A DNA stretch of 64,000 nt from Pseudomonas sp. HN11 (GCF_021390155.1 NZ_CP089985.1:1499001-1563000); one strand, 5' to 3'; positions 24,432-33,996 are shown, counted from the first letter of the stretch. The notes: generated from the sequence alone by a model not told the origin. Program-made: numbers and translations.

Positions 24432-26420
24432 ATGGCAAGTTTAAAGAAAACCAAAAGCCCCAAAGAGCCCAAAGCTGCCGAGAAAGCCAAGAAAAAAGCC
24501 AAGACGGCTGTTCGCTCGGTTTTGACAGAGCCTCGATCCACGCGCAAGGCGCCACGGGCAGGTACGCTTGACCCAATCCAAGGGTTGAATACGCTGCCTC
24601 CCATACCCGATGGTCAGCCCAATCTGATGAGTATCGAGACGCTTTACTTGGACGGATTGCAGTTCGCGGTCCCCAGATGGAACATAGGGGGAGGCGGCCC
24701 GGCAGCGCGTCACGAACTGGAAATCAGGCTCAATAATGTGCTCATCATGCCCCGTGAAGACCTCGGTCCTAACCTGGATGCTCCCGGCCTGGTGTGGCCT
24801 CGCCCTTATACCCTCACTCAAGCCCAAGTGGGAGATCACGGTGTCAAAAGCCTGACCTATGAAGTGTTTTTTAACCCGGCGACCAATAGTTCGAGAGAGC
24901 CGGTGAACTTTACAATCGACCGTTACGACACACACGCCAGGACTCGGCCTGCGAAGGTAGCGCTTCCGTCCTGGGTGGTCGATGGCAAAGTAACAGTGGA
25001 GTTGCTCGCAGTGCCGGGCAACATGTTCACCGTTACCTGCAGCGGTCGGCTCGATCCTCAGGTGGGTGATGAACTGTTGCTTTTCTGGCATTACACGGAT
25101 CCGACCCCGGTTGTCACTGTCAGCAATTTGCCCGTCAATAATTCACCGGTAGACGTTACCGTGCCCCTTGCGGATATTTTGAGCAAGCCCTCAGGCATCT
25201 ATCAAATGGCGTACATCTATAAAGACCGAGCGGGTAATGAAACCAGCTTTCCCCCCTATCTGACGGACATAACGCTTTCCGTTGACCCCAGCCCTTCAAA
25301 CCTGCAGCCGCCTGTCGTGCCTGAAGCGCCGCTGGATCGGGAAGATGCTCAGTTGAATCGCGCTTATGTTCGAATCACGGGCTTCGATAATGCTGAAGTT
25401 GGCGATGAAATCGTTGTCAGCTTTAACGGGCGACTGCTCTATCACAAGCTAACCAACTTCATATTCCCTAAAGACATTCCAATACCATGGCTCGATTTGG
25501 CGTTTGGAGGCGAGGCTGCACCCTATACTGCCCCGGTCTTTTACAATGTTGTTCGAAGCGGTAGTCCCTCCCCGAATTCCGCCACAATCGACGTACCAGT
25601 GGATCTTTCAGCACCGGGCCTGATACCTGATCCGGGCGGTCCTGGGCCGGTCAACCCTAACCTCGGCCTGCTTACACTCACCTCGGCTGGCGGCCTGACC
25701 AACGAAATCGGCCCGGGTGATATGGGTAATGCCACGGTTACTTTTGATGTGTATACCGGCGCAGCGGCGGGTCATCGAATTCAGATTTACTTGAAAGGCA
25801 TGCCCATGCTGACACCGCCTTACACCGTCACCGTGGCGGACGAGACGGCTACACAGTTCAGTATTACGGTTCCCGCAGCAGGCATTGCCCTGGCCGGTAA
25901 CGGTGTGCACGATGCCTATTACAGCCTCAATAACGGAACCAACAATAACTTCATCGACTCCTTGCCAACCGCGATCGATGTGAAAGCATTCGTGATTGGA
26001 GATTTGGCTGCGCTTGAATACCCAGATTCGATAGATTCCGGTATTGGCGACGGCTCCCGCTTCATGAATTGCGATCATGGCGTTGCATCAGGTATCAAAA
26101 CCAGAATCATCAGCCCAGGCAAGTTGAAGATCGGTGACAAAGTGAGCCTGGTGTGGGTGTTCTATGGGCCTGATGACTTCTACTCGACCGTTGAAGTGCT
26201 CAACCATGAGTTCCCTCCCGTGACCGTCACCCTCGATCACTTTGCCGGGCACCCTGGCGAAGAGTTTACGGTGCCCTTCACCACCTATATCTCTCCCGTC
26301 ACCGAGGGGCGTGTCGAGGCTTACTACAAAGTGCTCGGAGCGGGCGGTACTCCGGGACAGTCCGATCCTTCCATTTTGTACGTCACCCGCAAGCGCCTGG
26401 GCGGTGGTACTTGTGGCTGA
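24432..26420 (+). CDS. Large Ig-like-repeat protein without propeller (paralogue 2)
   Basis: A 662-residue relative of the preceding gene: lysine-rich N-terminus (MASLKKTKSPKEPKAAEKAK), about five Ig-like beta modules (for example VGDELLLFWHYTD, VGDEIVVSFNGRLLYHK, IGDKVSLVWVFYG), and a C-terminal VTRKRLGGGTCG that parallels the GGSTC of paralogue 1. ATG 24432 is preferred because CCGGAG lies 9 nt upstream and the basic N-terminus then matches paralogue 1; ATGs at 24330 and 24381 are alternatives. No signal peptide is seen. Function unknown. Confidence 0.75.
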   Translation: MASLKKTKSPKEPKAAEKAKKKAKTAVRSVLTEPRSTRKAPRAGTLDPIQGLNTLPPIPDGQPNLMSIETLYLDGLQFAVPRWNIGGGGPAARHELEIRLNNVLIMPREDLGPNLDAPGLVWPRPYTLTQAQVGDHGVKSLTYEVFFNPATNSSREPVNFTIDRYDTHARTRPAKVALPSWVVDGKVTVELLAVPGNMFTVTCSGRLDPQVGDELLLFWHYTDPTPVVTVSNLPVNNSPVDVTVPLADILSKPSGIYQMAYIYKDRAGNETSFPPYLTDITLSVDPSPSNLQPPVVPEAPLDREDAQLNRAYVRITGFDNAEVGDEIVVSFNGRLLYHKLTNFIFPKDIPIPWLDLAFGGEAAPYTAPVFYNVVRSGSPSPNSATIDVPVDLSAPGLIPDPGGPGPVNPNLGLLTLTSAGGLTNEIGPGDMGNATVTFDVYTGAAAGHRIQIYLKGMPMLTPPYTVTVADETATQFSITVPAAGIALAGNGVHDAYYSLNNGTNNNFIDSLPTAIDVKAFVIGDLAALEYPDSIDSGIGDGSRFMNCDHGVASGIKTRIISPGKLKIGDKVSLVWVFYGPDDFYSTVEVLNHEFPPVTVTLDHFAGHPGEEFTVPFTTYISPVTEGRVEAYYKVLGAGGTPGQSDPSILYVTRKRLGGGTCG

Positions 26421-26450
26421 AACGCTGTTCCGGATGCACTGAGTCGTTCC

Positions 26451-26490
26451 CGATAACCCTTGAGGTCAATGCCTCAAGGGTTATCGGTTT
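26451..26490 (+). terminator. Intrinsic terminator after Ig-repeat gene 2
   Basis: A perfect 15-bp stem (CGATAACCCTTGAGG and complement) with a six-base loop, followed by GTTTT. Confidence 0.82.
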
Positions 26491-26671
26491 TGCCCTGACG
26501 GTTCGCGTCAACGCTGTGCCCATCCATCATTAAGGAAAGTCCTACAAGGTCGTAGATTCGGCCTACATGAAGTTCCTCTGCGGGTACGTAATCTCTGCGC
26601 CTCTGAAGCCCGAGTCGATGAGTCCTGTAATCGATTGGCTTGTTCAGTCATCCGACTAGAGGTTCTACCCA
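26491..26671 (+). promoter_or_regulatory. Leader and promoter region of the autotransporter gene
   Basis: No gene. An inverted repeat CTAC-N6-GTAG lies at 26542-26555, with a further GCCTAC just after, reminiscent of sites for LuxR/FixJ-type response regulators. The CTGTSA-N4-TGACAG operator of the Ig-repeat genes is not present here. An AGAGG ribosome-binding site precedes the ATG. Confidence 0.35.
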
Positions 26672-28930
26672 ATGAATACCAACGTACTTTTCAAACGTTC
26701 GCGCTTGTCTGCCGCGATCAAAATCATGGCGATCGCTCCTTTTTCGCTGGCGGCAACTCACGTGTACGCCGTAGACCTGGGCGCAGATCAGCAGCTTGTC
26801 ATTGATGCAGGTAGCCCCTTTGATCGCTACACCCTGAAGGATGGTGCCAAACTGACCTCCAACGGTGGTTCGATTCTCAGCATCCTGTCGCAGAATTCGA
26901 CCTTTGAAATGAATGGCGGCGAGGTTGTGGCGGGCTCCGAACACGGCGTCCGGTTGTACGGCAGCCAGGCAACCATTCGCGATGCTCAAATTTCCAGCGC
27001 CAGCGGCATTGGGATGATCGTGGGCGAGCAAGATGGTGTAGGCAGTCACGCCCAGGTGTCCAACAGCCGGATAGAAGGCGCCACCTATGGCGTCAATCTG
27101 GGGCGGGAAAGTACGCTGCAGATGACGAACACGGATGTCATTGGCGGCGAGTTTGGCATGCTGGCAATCGACGGCAACCTGACCGCCCAAGGCGGCAGCA
27201 TCACCGGCGGCACCAATGGTCTCTATGTGTTTCGCACTGCTGATGGGACTACACCCGCCGGCTTTCACCTTGAGGGCACCCGGGTAGTTGGGGAAACCGG
27301 TGCCGCCATCGTGGTGGATTCACCGGGGGTTGGTACTACGCCAATCACGCTCGTCAATGGCACCACGCTGGAGGGTGGCAACGGCAACATGTTGGAGGTG
27401 ATCAACGGCGGCTCCGCTGACGTATTGGTCAACAACAGCAACCTGGCCGGCAACATTCAGGTAGGCGCCGGCAGTGCGCTGGACCTGAACCTGGATTTCG
27501 CCTCCATGACTGGCGATATCATTAACAGCGGCGGCACCGCCAACGTGGGTCTGAACAACGGTGCGGTACTCACCGGCCGCCTGGAAAACGTCGACAAGCT
27601 GGCCGTCAACAGTGATGCCACTTGGGTGCTGGTCGATGGCCAGGAGGAGCTTAAGGAGCTGTCGATGAATGGCGGTTACGTTAAGTTCGGTGATTCAGAG
27701 GCGTTTCATCAGTTGGATGTGACCAACCTGAATGGCACTGGCGGTACCTTCATGATGAAGGCGGATTTCTCTACGTTGACTGGCGACTTCCTCAATGTGA
27801 CCGGCACTTCGTCTGGCGCCCACAAGTTGCTGATCGCCAGTACCGGAGCCGACCCTTTGTCTGATGATCGTCTGCATGTGGTTCACACTGCCGACGGCGG
27901 CGCCACCTTCAGCCTTCTGGGTGATCGTGTTGATGTGGGCACTTATTCCTACGGCCTGATCGGCGACAATGCCGACCACGACTGGTACCTGGACCCGGAC
28001 AACAAAGTGATCAGCCCGAGTACCAACTCCGTGCTGTCGCTATTCAATGCGGCACCGAGTGTTTTGCTGGGTGAAATGACCAACCTGCGTACCCGCATGG
28101 GTGAACTTCGCTTCAGCGAGGGCCAGTCCGCTGGCTTGTGGACCCGCGCCTACGGCAACAAGTACGAGGTGTCCAACGACAAGACTGGCCTGGGCTACAA
28201 CCAGTCCCAGCGCGGTTTTACCATCGGTGCCGATGCTCCGGTGCAAGCAGGTGACGGCCAGTGGCTGATCGGCGCCATGGCCGGTCACAGCACCTCGGAT
28301 CTGGACCTGGATCGCGGCAGCAAGGCCGATATCAAGAGCTACTACGTAGGTGGCTACGCGACCTGGCTGGATAGCGAGAGCGGCTTCTACTTTGATGGCG
28401 TGCTCAAGTTCAACCGCTTGCACAATGAGTCCAGCGTGGCCATGAGCGACGGCAAGAAAGCCAAGGGCAACTACACGCAAAATGCTGTGGGTGCTTCCGC
28501 TGAAGTGGGTCGCCATATCACGCTGGATGACGGCTTCTTCGTTGAGCCATACGGCCAGATGGCTGCGGTAATCACTCAGGCGCAGAGCTACACCCTCGAC
28601 AATGGCCTGCACGCCAAGGGTGATCGTTCGAGTTCGGTGATCGGTGAACTGGGTGTAACCGCTGGCCGCAACTTCCAGCTGGAAAGCGGCAGTGTGGTGC
28701 AGCCGTACCTGAAAGCCGCCGTGGCCCATGAGTTTGACCAGAGCAATAAGGTGTTTGTCAACGACAATGCGTTCAACAATGACCTGTCGGGTTCGCGCTT
28801 GAAACTGGGTGCGGGTGTGGCGATGTCGGTGTCGCAGAACCTGAAGCTGCATGCGGATCTGGAGCACAGCACCGGGAAGAATATCAAGCAGCCGCTGGGG
28901 GTGAATGTGGGGTTGCGGTATGACTTTTAA
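26672..28930 (+). CDS. Autotransporter with pertactin-like passenger and C-terminal beta-barrel
   Basis: A 752-residue type Va secreted protein. The long signal peptide (residues 1 to ~33, ending THVYA) is followed by a right-handed beta-helix passenger (repeated Gly-Asn strands, e.g. LQMTNTDVIGGEFGMLAIDG) to about residue 440. A pertactin-like stabilising region (GTYSYGLIGDNADHDWYLDP) comes next, then the autotransporter barrel from about residue 480. The barrel starts GLWTRAYGNKYEV and ends in the classic outer-membrane signature GVNVGLRYDF. The passenger is presumably surface-exposed or released; no protease or adhesin motif is evident. It lies inside the Ig-repeat cluster, and its 3' end is duplicated at 34035-34318. 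Confidence 0.93.
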   Translation: MNTNVLFKRSRLSAAIKIMAIAPFSLAATHVYAVDLGADQQLVIDAGSPFDRYTLKDGAKLTSNGGSILSILSQNSTFEMNGGEVVAGSEHGVRLYGSQATIRDAQISSASGIGMIVGEQDGVGSHAQVSNSRIEGATYGVNLGRESTLQMTNTDVIGGEFGMLAIDGNLTAQGGSITGGTNGLYVFRTADGTTPAGFHLEGTRVVGETGAAIVVDSPGVGTTPITLVNGTTLEGGNGNMLEVINGGSADVLVNNSNLAGNIQVGAGSALDLNLDFASMTGDIINSGGTANVGLNNGAVLTGRLENVDKLAVNSDATWVLVDGQEELKELSMNGGYVKFGDSEAFHQLDVTNLNGTGGTFMMKADFSTLTGDFLNVTGTSSGAHKLLIASTGADPLSDDRLHVVHTADGGATFSLLGDRVDVGTYSYGLIGDNADHDWYLDPDNKVISPSTNSVLSLFNAAPSVLLGEMTNLRTRMGELRFSEGQSAGLWTRAYGNKYEVSNDKTGLGYNQSQRGFTIGADAPVQAGDGQWLIGAMAGHSTSDLDLDRGSKADIKSYYVGGYATWLDSESGFYFDGVLKFNRLHNESSVAMSDGKKAKGNYTQNAVGASAEVGRHITLDDGFFVEPYGQMAAVITQAQSYTLDNGLHAKGDRSSSVIGELGVTAGRNFQLESGSVVQPYLKAAVAHEFDQSNKVFVNDNAFNNDLSGSRLKLGAGVAMSVSQNLKLHADLEHSTGKNIKQPLGVNVGLRYDF

Positions 28931-28937
28931 CGCGTAG

Positions 28938-28975
28938 AAAAAAGCCCCGTACTGAATTAAGTACGGGGCTTTTTT
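28938..28975. terminator. Bidirectional intrinsic terminator after the autotransporter
   Basis: AAAAAAGCCCCGTAC / GTACGGGGCTTTTTT, usable on both strands. The IS3 element inserted 9 bp further on separates it from the convergent Ig/propeller gene it may once have served. Confidence 0.92.
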
Positions 28976-29036
28976 GCACTGGCTGTCCCGTCCTGAATAA
29001 GGTTTACACCTTCTGACCTATCTTCAGGAGGAGCCA

Positions 29037-29438
29037 ATGGATGCGGGCAAAAGGCGAAGCCAGCGTGACTACACGCTAGCCTTTAAATTATCGGTCGTAG
29101 ACCAGGTCGAAAAGGGCGAGTTGAGTTATAAAGAGGCTCAACGGCGCTACGGCATTCAGGGCCGGTCCACGGTACTGGTCTGGCTGCGCAAGCACGGCCG
29201 GCAGGACTGGAGTCAGGGCGCCTCAATTCGAGAACCGAGGAGCAGGTCCATGACTGAGCCACCCCTCCCGCTAACACCCGAGCAGCGGATCAAAGAGCTC
29301 GAAGAGCAGTTGGCGCTAAGCAACCAGAAAGCGCAGTTCTTCGAAGCCGTCGTGAATGTTCTGAAGAATGACTACGGTGTTTCTGTCGTAAAAAAGCGAC
29401 CCGGCAAGTCCTCTCGCAAGGGCAAATCCAAGACCTGA
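29037..29438 (+). CDS. IS3-family transposase OrfA
   Basis: A 133-residue DNA-binding subunit. The helix-turn-helix (YTLAFKLSVVDQVEKGELSYKEAQRRYGI) recognises the inverted repeats, and a leucine-zipper-like coiled coil (ELEEQLALSNQKAQFFEAVVNVL) mediates dimerisation. Near its end it carries the slippery heptamer that allows ribosomes to shift into the OrfB frame. ATG 29037 follows AGGAGG. Confidence 0.92.
   Translation: MDAGKRRSQRDYTLAFKLSVVDQVEKGELSYKEAQRRYGIQGRSTVLVWLRKHGRQDWSQGASIREPRSRSMTEPPLPLTPEQRIKELEEQLALSNQKAQFFEAVVNVLKNDYGVSVVKKRPGKSSRKGKSKT
29390..29396 (+). other. Programmed -1 frameshift site (A AAA AAG)
   Basis: The heptamer is aligned with the OrfA frame (GTA AAA AAG). After a -1 slip the frame is open from 29396 straight through to the OrfB stop at 30259, giving a full OrfAB transposase. 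This is the standard IS3-family mechanism. Confidence 0.85.
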
Positions 29439-29461
29439 GCATCACCAGGGCTTGCCTGTTC

Positions 29462-30259
29462 ATGGGCATTTCGCGCCAAGCATATTACCAACGAAATCGG
29501 GCTTTCGACGCGAGGGCTCGCCAAGATCAAGAGGTGATGGACTTTGTTCTTGAAAAGCGCCGACGCCAGCCACGGATCGGCACGCGCAAGCTGCATTACC
29601 TGATGAGCGTCGAATTTGGCGCATCAGTGCAGGTCGGCAGAGACCGCCTGTTCAGCATCCTGCGCAACGCTCGAGAACTGGTTGTGCGCAAACGGGCTTA
29701 CCACAAAACGACGGACAGCCATCACCGCTTTCGCCGCCATCCTAACCTGCTCAAAGCGGGCCAGAAGCAGATCGTACCCAACAGGCCAGAGCAGGTGTGG
29801 GTTGCAGACATAACCTACCTGCCGACACAGGAAAGCGTGGCTTATGTGAGCCTGGTGACAGACGCTTACTCGCGCAAGATCGTAGGCCATCATGTGCATG
29901 CGAGTTTGCATACCGAGTCGGTGATCAAAGCGATGGAAAAGGCAGTTGGTGAACGCCAAACCACGCTTCCACTAATCCATCATTCAGACCGCGGAGCCCA
30001 ATACTGCTCTGAGCTTTATCAGCGCTTGCACGCCAGTCATGGCATCAGATGCTCGATGACCGACGGCTATGACTGCTACCAGAATGCTCTGGCGGAACGG
30101 ATAAACGGCATTTTGAAGACCGAGTTTCTGCTGTATCGCCCTAAAAATCTGGCGGATGCAGTGAAGATGGTGGGTGAGTCGGTGCTGATCTACAACGGGG
30201 AAAGGCCACACATGTCCCTGAAATACAAAACGCCCGATGCGGTGCATCGAGCGTTTTGA
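29462..30259 (+). CDS. IS3-family transposase OrfB (DDE catalytic domain)
   Basis: A 265-residue integrase-core protein counted from ATG 29462, but normally made as the C-terminal part of the OrfAB fusion. The N-terminal HTH_21 region (RQPRIGTRKLHYLMS) precedes the rve domain, with catalytic residues in WVADITYLP (Asp), IHHSDRGAQYCS (Asp) and NALAERINGILKTE (Glu). It performs strand transfer of the excised circle. The frame is intact. Confidence 0.95.
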   Translation: MGISRQAYYQRNRAFDARARQDQEVMDFVLEKRRRQPRIGTRKLHYLMSVEFGASVQVGRDRLFSILRNARELVVRKRAYHKTTDSHHRFRRHPNLLKAGQKQIVPNRPEQVWVADITYLPTQESVAYVSLVTDAYSRKIVGHHVHASLHTESVIKAMEKAVGERQTTLPLIHHSDRGAQYCSELYQRLHASHGIRCSMTDGYDCYQNALAERINGILKTEFLLYRPKNLADAVKMVGESVLIYNGERPHMSLKYKTPDAVHRAF

Positions 30260-30329
30260 GACTGAAACAGGTGTAAACCTATTTCAGGACTAGACAGGCT
30301 ATCCTCGAGGAGTGCAGCCAGGGAGTGGA

Positions 30330-33300
30330 TTAAAGATCAACCAGCGTAACGACGTTTGCCCTATCGCTTGAGACTAACAGGTGCTGGCCATTGGGCGTCA
30401 CTTTTAGCGCCCTGGGACCGTTGAACCCTCGCAGCGTGGCCACGTCTTTTAGTTCGTTGGTGGAGGCATCCAAAACTCTGACTGTATCGGTACCGAAGTC
30501 CGCCACATAAAGTTGTTCCTGAGACGGATGCGTTGCCACTCCCAAAGCATTGGTAAAGCCTGATTTCAAGTGCGTCATGTTGTTGAGCAGGCGATTAAAC
30601 ATACCCACGTTAGTAACGGCTGCAAAGAAGGCTTTTTCACTTTTATTAGAAAAGGCAATGTCGTTAACGGGATTGCTAAAGGGCGCCCCGGTTATGTACG
30701 TGTCCGACGCCGTATCCAGTCGGCGTATGCCGCTTGTGCCTGAGTTGATGTAAAGGACATTTTCGGGCGATGTGTAGAGTCGTCCTGCGGAAGATACTGA
30801 AGAGATGTATGTGAGGATAGCATGGGTCAAAGTGTTGACTTTAAGCAGGTAGTAGGTGTATCTGGAGTTATAATAATAATAGCCTGTAGCATAAGCTGAA
30901 GTGTTCGTTCCGTTAGTTGCGGTAATGTTTTGGGCGTAGTAATAACTGGTATTGCTATAACCAACGTAGCCGAAGGTGGCCGCGTCGTAAAAATAAAAGG
31001 AATGTGGGTAGGCCCTGCTGACTATTAGTTTTTTGCCGTCATTGCTTAAAGCGATTCCACTGGAGTACGACAAGACTATGGTCGTTACGACGGCGGCTGT
31101 GTTTATATCAATAACACTGATGGTTTTTGAACCTGCGTTATACACAAACGCCGTCACGCTGTTCTGCGTTATAACAATCTGGTGCGGGCCCGCACCCACA
31201 GGAATATGTTTAGAAATTACGGGCTGCCGATCCACCACGTACTCAACCGGTTTCAGCTTGATCGCGCTGCTTTCCACGCCCAGTTCATCCATCGAAACAC
31301 TCGCTTCGACGGTCAGCACACTGCCTTGGGGCAGACTTTGCCTATAGGCCTCAGGTATAAGGTCAAGCGTGCGCTTGGCCGCAAACTCAGCAGCGCTTAC
31401 CTTGATGCCTTGTCGCAGGAACAGATCGGAAGAACTCCTCAGGCGAATGAAAACCGCTTGCTGCCGATTGAAGAATGGCCACTCGTCGATCCTGACGTTG
31501 GCGGACTGGCTCGCATCAATAACCCCATCTTTCTCTTCTGGCACACTCACCACGTCCAGCGTTTGATTCGATAATGCCAGCACGTTAACGGTGAGTGGAG
31601 GTGACTCTAAGGGTTGTCCATTGCGAAGCACTTCAAAATAAGCTGTGAACGATCCACCCAGGTACGCAGCCACCAATGAACTACTCCACGTAAATGTGAT
31701 GTAGGTGTGGCCCGTATCCGGGATGCCAGGTTTGCTCGGAATGTTCGGCGTTCCAAGTCCCGGTTTGCCGAGTATGAACAGTGTTACAAGGTCTTGGGGC
31801 TGCGTATCATATTCCACCCGGAATGTGAGAATCCTCGGACGTGGCGGTAGTACATCGTTTGTATCGAGCTGCACCACGCCGGGTGATAAGTACGTCGATT
31901 CCAGAAGGGTTGGGTGCTTGTTCAACTGCAACATTGCCCCTACGTTAACGATCAGCGGCAGAGACTTGAGCGGAATGTCCGTGGGCCTTTTCCTGACTTC
32001 CCAATGCAGTGTCATGGTTCCATTTTTATTGTTCAGGACAATATTGCGCGCAATGGTGAAAGGCAGCACAGTGCCAAACCAAACCGATGTTACTTTCAGC
32101 CAGTCGGTGGTAATGCTGCCGCCCGGCTTGCTGCCCGTGGCAACTACTCGAACCTCGTCGTCCAAGGCAATAGCGGAATGCGGGTCGACAAGGGCTCTGA
32201 GATTGCCTTTACTCACAAGCTCGTCAAATACATGGTCTGGCGGTGGTGCTTCTTGTGACCTGGGGGCGGGTAACAGGATTTGAATGCTACCGACTCGTAC
32301 GATCACCGATTGTGAAGGGCGGGCGGCGTCGTTGTCGACGATGTAAAACGCCTCGAACGAGGAACCTTCCAATTCGCTGAATGGCCAGTAGTCCAAGAAG
32401 AAATGGGTGTCTCCGGCGCCTGCGATCTCCGTGTACCGCAAATACACGGGGACGCCGACGAGGCTTCTGCCTTCGATGATCAAGTCGATTCTGGTTCCGG
32501 GAGCCTGTCCGAAACCGCGTACGGTTATTTCTACCGGGTTGGTATCTACCGGCAGTACACCGCCCACGGTGCCATGTACAACAGGCGGCAAGCGACGGTT
32601 GTCAACCGGCGTGCCCCTCATGCCGTAAATTACGGCCTGGGAAGGCGTATCAGTCGTTCCCGACCGAATGCGCTTATAGGCGGCCAGCAAACGGCCCCCT
32701 GTCAGTTTTTGGACGAAGCCCAATGGCAGAGCAATGTTGGCGCGGATCAGGGTGGGCTGCAGCACTGTATAGGGTTCGGTGTGCGTCAGCGTATCACCGG
32801 TCGAGGTAAGCCCAGTGTAGGTGACAAGTAGTTCGTCATTGGCGAGCCAGCCATGGTTTCTAATCGGTACCTCGAAGTTCAAATCCTTCGTTTGTGCATC
32901 GACATTGATAAACTCTTCATTTAACTCATCATCGTAATCGGACTCAGTGACATGCCCCTCAATCAGGTAAGGGTTGGATCCACCACCTGCATTGTTTTGT
33001 ATGAATCTTGGAACGGAAAAACCGATGGACTGATTACCTGCCTTATCCCTTACATACCATTCCAAAATGTTCACGCCGGGTGTCACTTGCTGCCAGGTGC
33101 CGTCATAGATGGTTATAGCAATGGGCGTGGTACCGGAAGCTTCAAGGCTGCTCACCGTGTGAGGCACGATCCTCCCGCCGATACTCACGTAGATCACATC
33201 GCCTTCTTTGCGGTGGTACACCTGATCCACCAGCGGATTCAACGGATATTTATCAATGAGGATCTCGACACCTAATTGGGCAGCTGCCTGGCTGATGATC

Positions 33301-33896
33301 CCAAAGGCTTCGATGCTTGGATCTACAAACCTGATGACCCCCATGTTTTCATTAATGATGGGGGTGCTTACCTGAGGGTCCAGGCCTGCGGGTTCTTTTG
33401 TATCTACCCAGATACTCAATGCCCGAGTCTCGTCAGTGGTGCCGCTCAGGCGTTTGACGAACGCTTGAAGTTTATTATTCGCCTGGTCGATAAATCTAAC
33501 GCTGTCTATCGTGAGGAAAACGTCTTTGCCGATCTCGGCGTCTTCTTTGCTGACGGTATAGTGAGCCACCTCTGTATCGTTGAGATTCACCCAGACGTAG
33601 TCACCTTCGGCCTGTGCAACCCAGGCATAAAGAATGTAAATGACGCCCAGCGAGCTGACCGTCAGTGCTGCCTTGTTGAGGGCGCCATCGGTGTCAGGTA
33701 TAGGGGTGAGGTTTGGAATGTACGGAGTCAATTCAGCAAAGGGGTATCGACCGTCAGTCCCGCTTGGTGGGGCGCATCCGTCTGGAGCAGGTTTGTCAGG
33801 TAAGCGTCCCAACGATGACTTGCTACGTTTAATGCGCGCGACCGTTGGTTCGCAGCCGTCGTGTAGAGAAGATTCGGGAGATTGAGAGTCGGTCAT
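30330..33896 (-). CDS. Ig-like-repeat protein with C-terminal YVTN beta-propeller (paralogue A)
   Basis: A 1188-residue protein of unknown function. The N-terminal ~50 residues are charged and proline-rich (RIKRSKSSLGRLPDKPAPDG) with no signal peptide. About seven ~110-residue Ig-like modules follow, with conserved starts such as GGVLPVDTNPVEITVRGFG and APPPDHVFDELVSKGNL. From about residue 905 comes a YVTN/YncE-type propeller (HIPVGAGPHQIVI; NAGSKTISVIDINTAAVV; QLYVADFGTDTVRVLDAS). One propeller stretch is very rich in Tyr, Asn, Ser and Thr, and its DNA is unusually AT-rich. It is a tandem paralogue of the 34437-38087 gene. Its downstream side was hit by the IS3 element. Confidence 0.82.
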   Translation of the reverse strand: MTDSQSPESSLHDGCEPTVARIKRSKSSLGRLPDKPAPDGCAPPSGTDGRYPFAELTPYIPNLTPIPDTDGALNKAALTVSSLGVIYILYAWVAQAEGDYVWVNLNDTEVAHYTVSKEDAEIGKDVFLTIDSVRFIDQANNKLQAFVKRLSGTTDETRALSIWVDTKEPAGLDPQVSTPIINENMGVIRFVDPSIEAFGIISQAAAQLGVEILIDKYPLNPLVDQVYHRKEGDVIYVSIGGRIVPHTVSSLEASGTTPIAITIYDGTWQQVTPGVNILEWYVRDKAGNQSIGFSVPRFIQNNAGGGSNPYLIEGHVTESDYDDELNEEFINVDAQTKDLNFEVPIRNHGWLANDELLVTYTGLTSTGDTLTHTEPYTVLQPTLIRANIALPLGFVQKLTGGRLLAAYKRIRSGTTDTPSQAVIYGMRGTPVDNRRLPPVVHGTVGGVLPVDTNPVEITVRGFGQAPGTRIDLIIEGRSLVGVPVYLRYTEIAGAGDTHFFLDYWPFSELEGSSFEAFYIVDNDAARPSQSVIVRVGSIQILLPAPRSQEAPPPDHVFDELVSKGNLRALVDPHSAIALDDEVRVVATGSKPGGSITTDWLKVTSVWFGTVLPFTIARNIVLNNKNGTMTLHWEVRKRPTDIPLKSLPLIVNVGAMLQLNKHPTLLESTYLSPGVVQLDTNDVLPPRPRILTFRVEYDTQPQDLVTLFILGKPGLGTPNIPSKPGIPDTGHTYITFTWSSSLVAAYLGGSFTAYFEVLRNGQPLESPPLTVNVLALSNQTLDVVSVPEEKDGVIDASQSANVRIDEWPFFNRQQAVFIRLRSSSDLFLRQGIKVSAAEFAAKRTLDLIPEAYRQSLPQGSVLTVEASVSMDELGVESSAIKLKPVEYVVDRQPVISKHIPVGAGPHQIVITQNSVTAFVYNAGSKTISVIDINTAAVVTTIVLSYSSGIALSNDGKKLIVSRAYPHSFYFYDAATFGYVGYSNTSYYYAQNITATNGTNTSAYATGYYYYNSRYTYYLLKVNTLTHAILTYISSVSSAGRLYTSPENVLYINSGTSGIRRLDTASDTYITGAPFSNPVNDIAFSNKSEKAFFAAVTNVGMFNRLLNNMTHLKSGFTNALGVATHPSQEQLYVADFGTDTVRVLDASTNELKDVATLRGFNGPRALKVTPNGQHLLVSSDRANVVTLVDL

Positions 33897-33996
33897 GGTG
33901 GGATACCTGTCTGAGTCTTAATTAAGGACACGACTCGTATCACCCCTGCGTTGAGTCGCAGCCTAAATTCAATGCCCTGCCTCTCACTCTGCCTAG

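Larger units (their letters stand above)
28984..30296 (+). mobile_element. IS3-family insertion sequence, complete (1313 bp)
   Basis: Imperfect terminal inverted repeats begin TGTC and extend about 27 bp (left TGTCCCGTCCTGAA, right complement TGTCTAGTCCTGAA, both continuing to AGGTTTACACC). The 3-bp sequence GGC flanks both ends (28981-28983 and 30297-30299) as a target-site duplication. Two transposase frames overlap by a -1 frameshift. All expected parts are present and unbroken, so it is probably active or recently inserted. It interrupts only intergenic DNA. Confidence 0.93.

Noticed and set aside
30790..31010. Diversity-generating retroelement variable region in the propeller of paralogue A
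   Set aside because: There is no reverse transcriptase, template repeat or C-type-lectin-like target in the window; a compositional insert is the safer reading.
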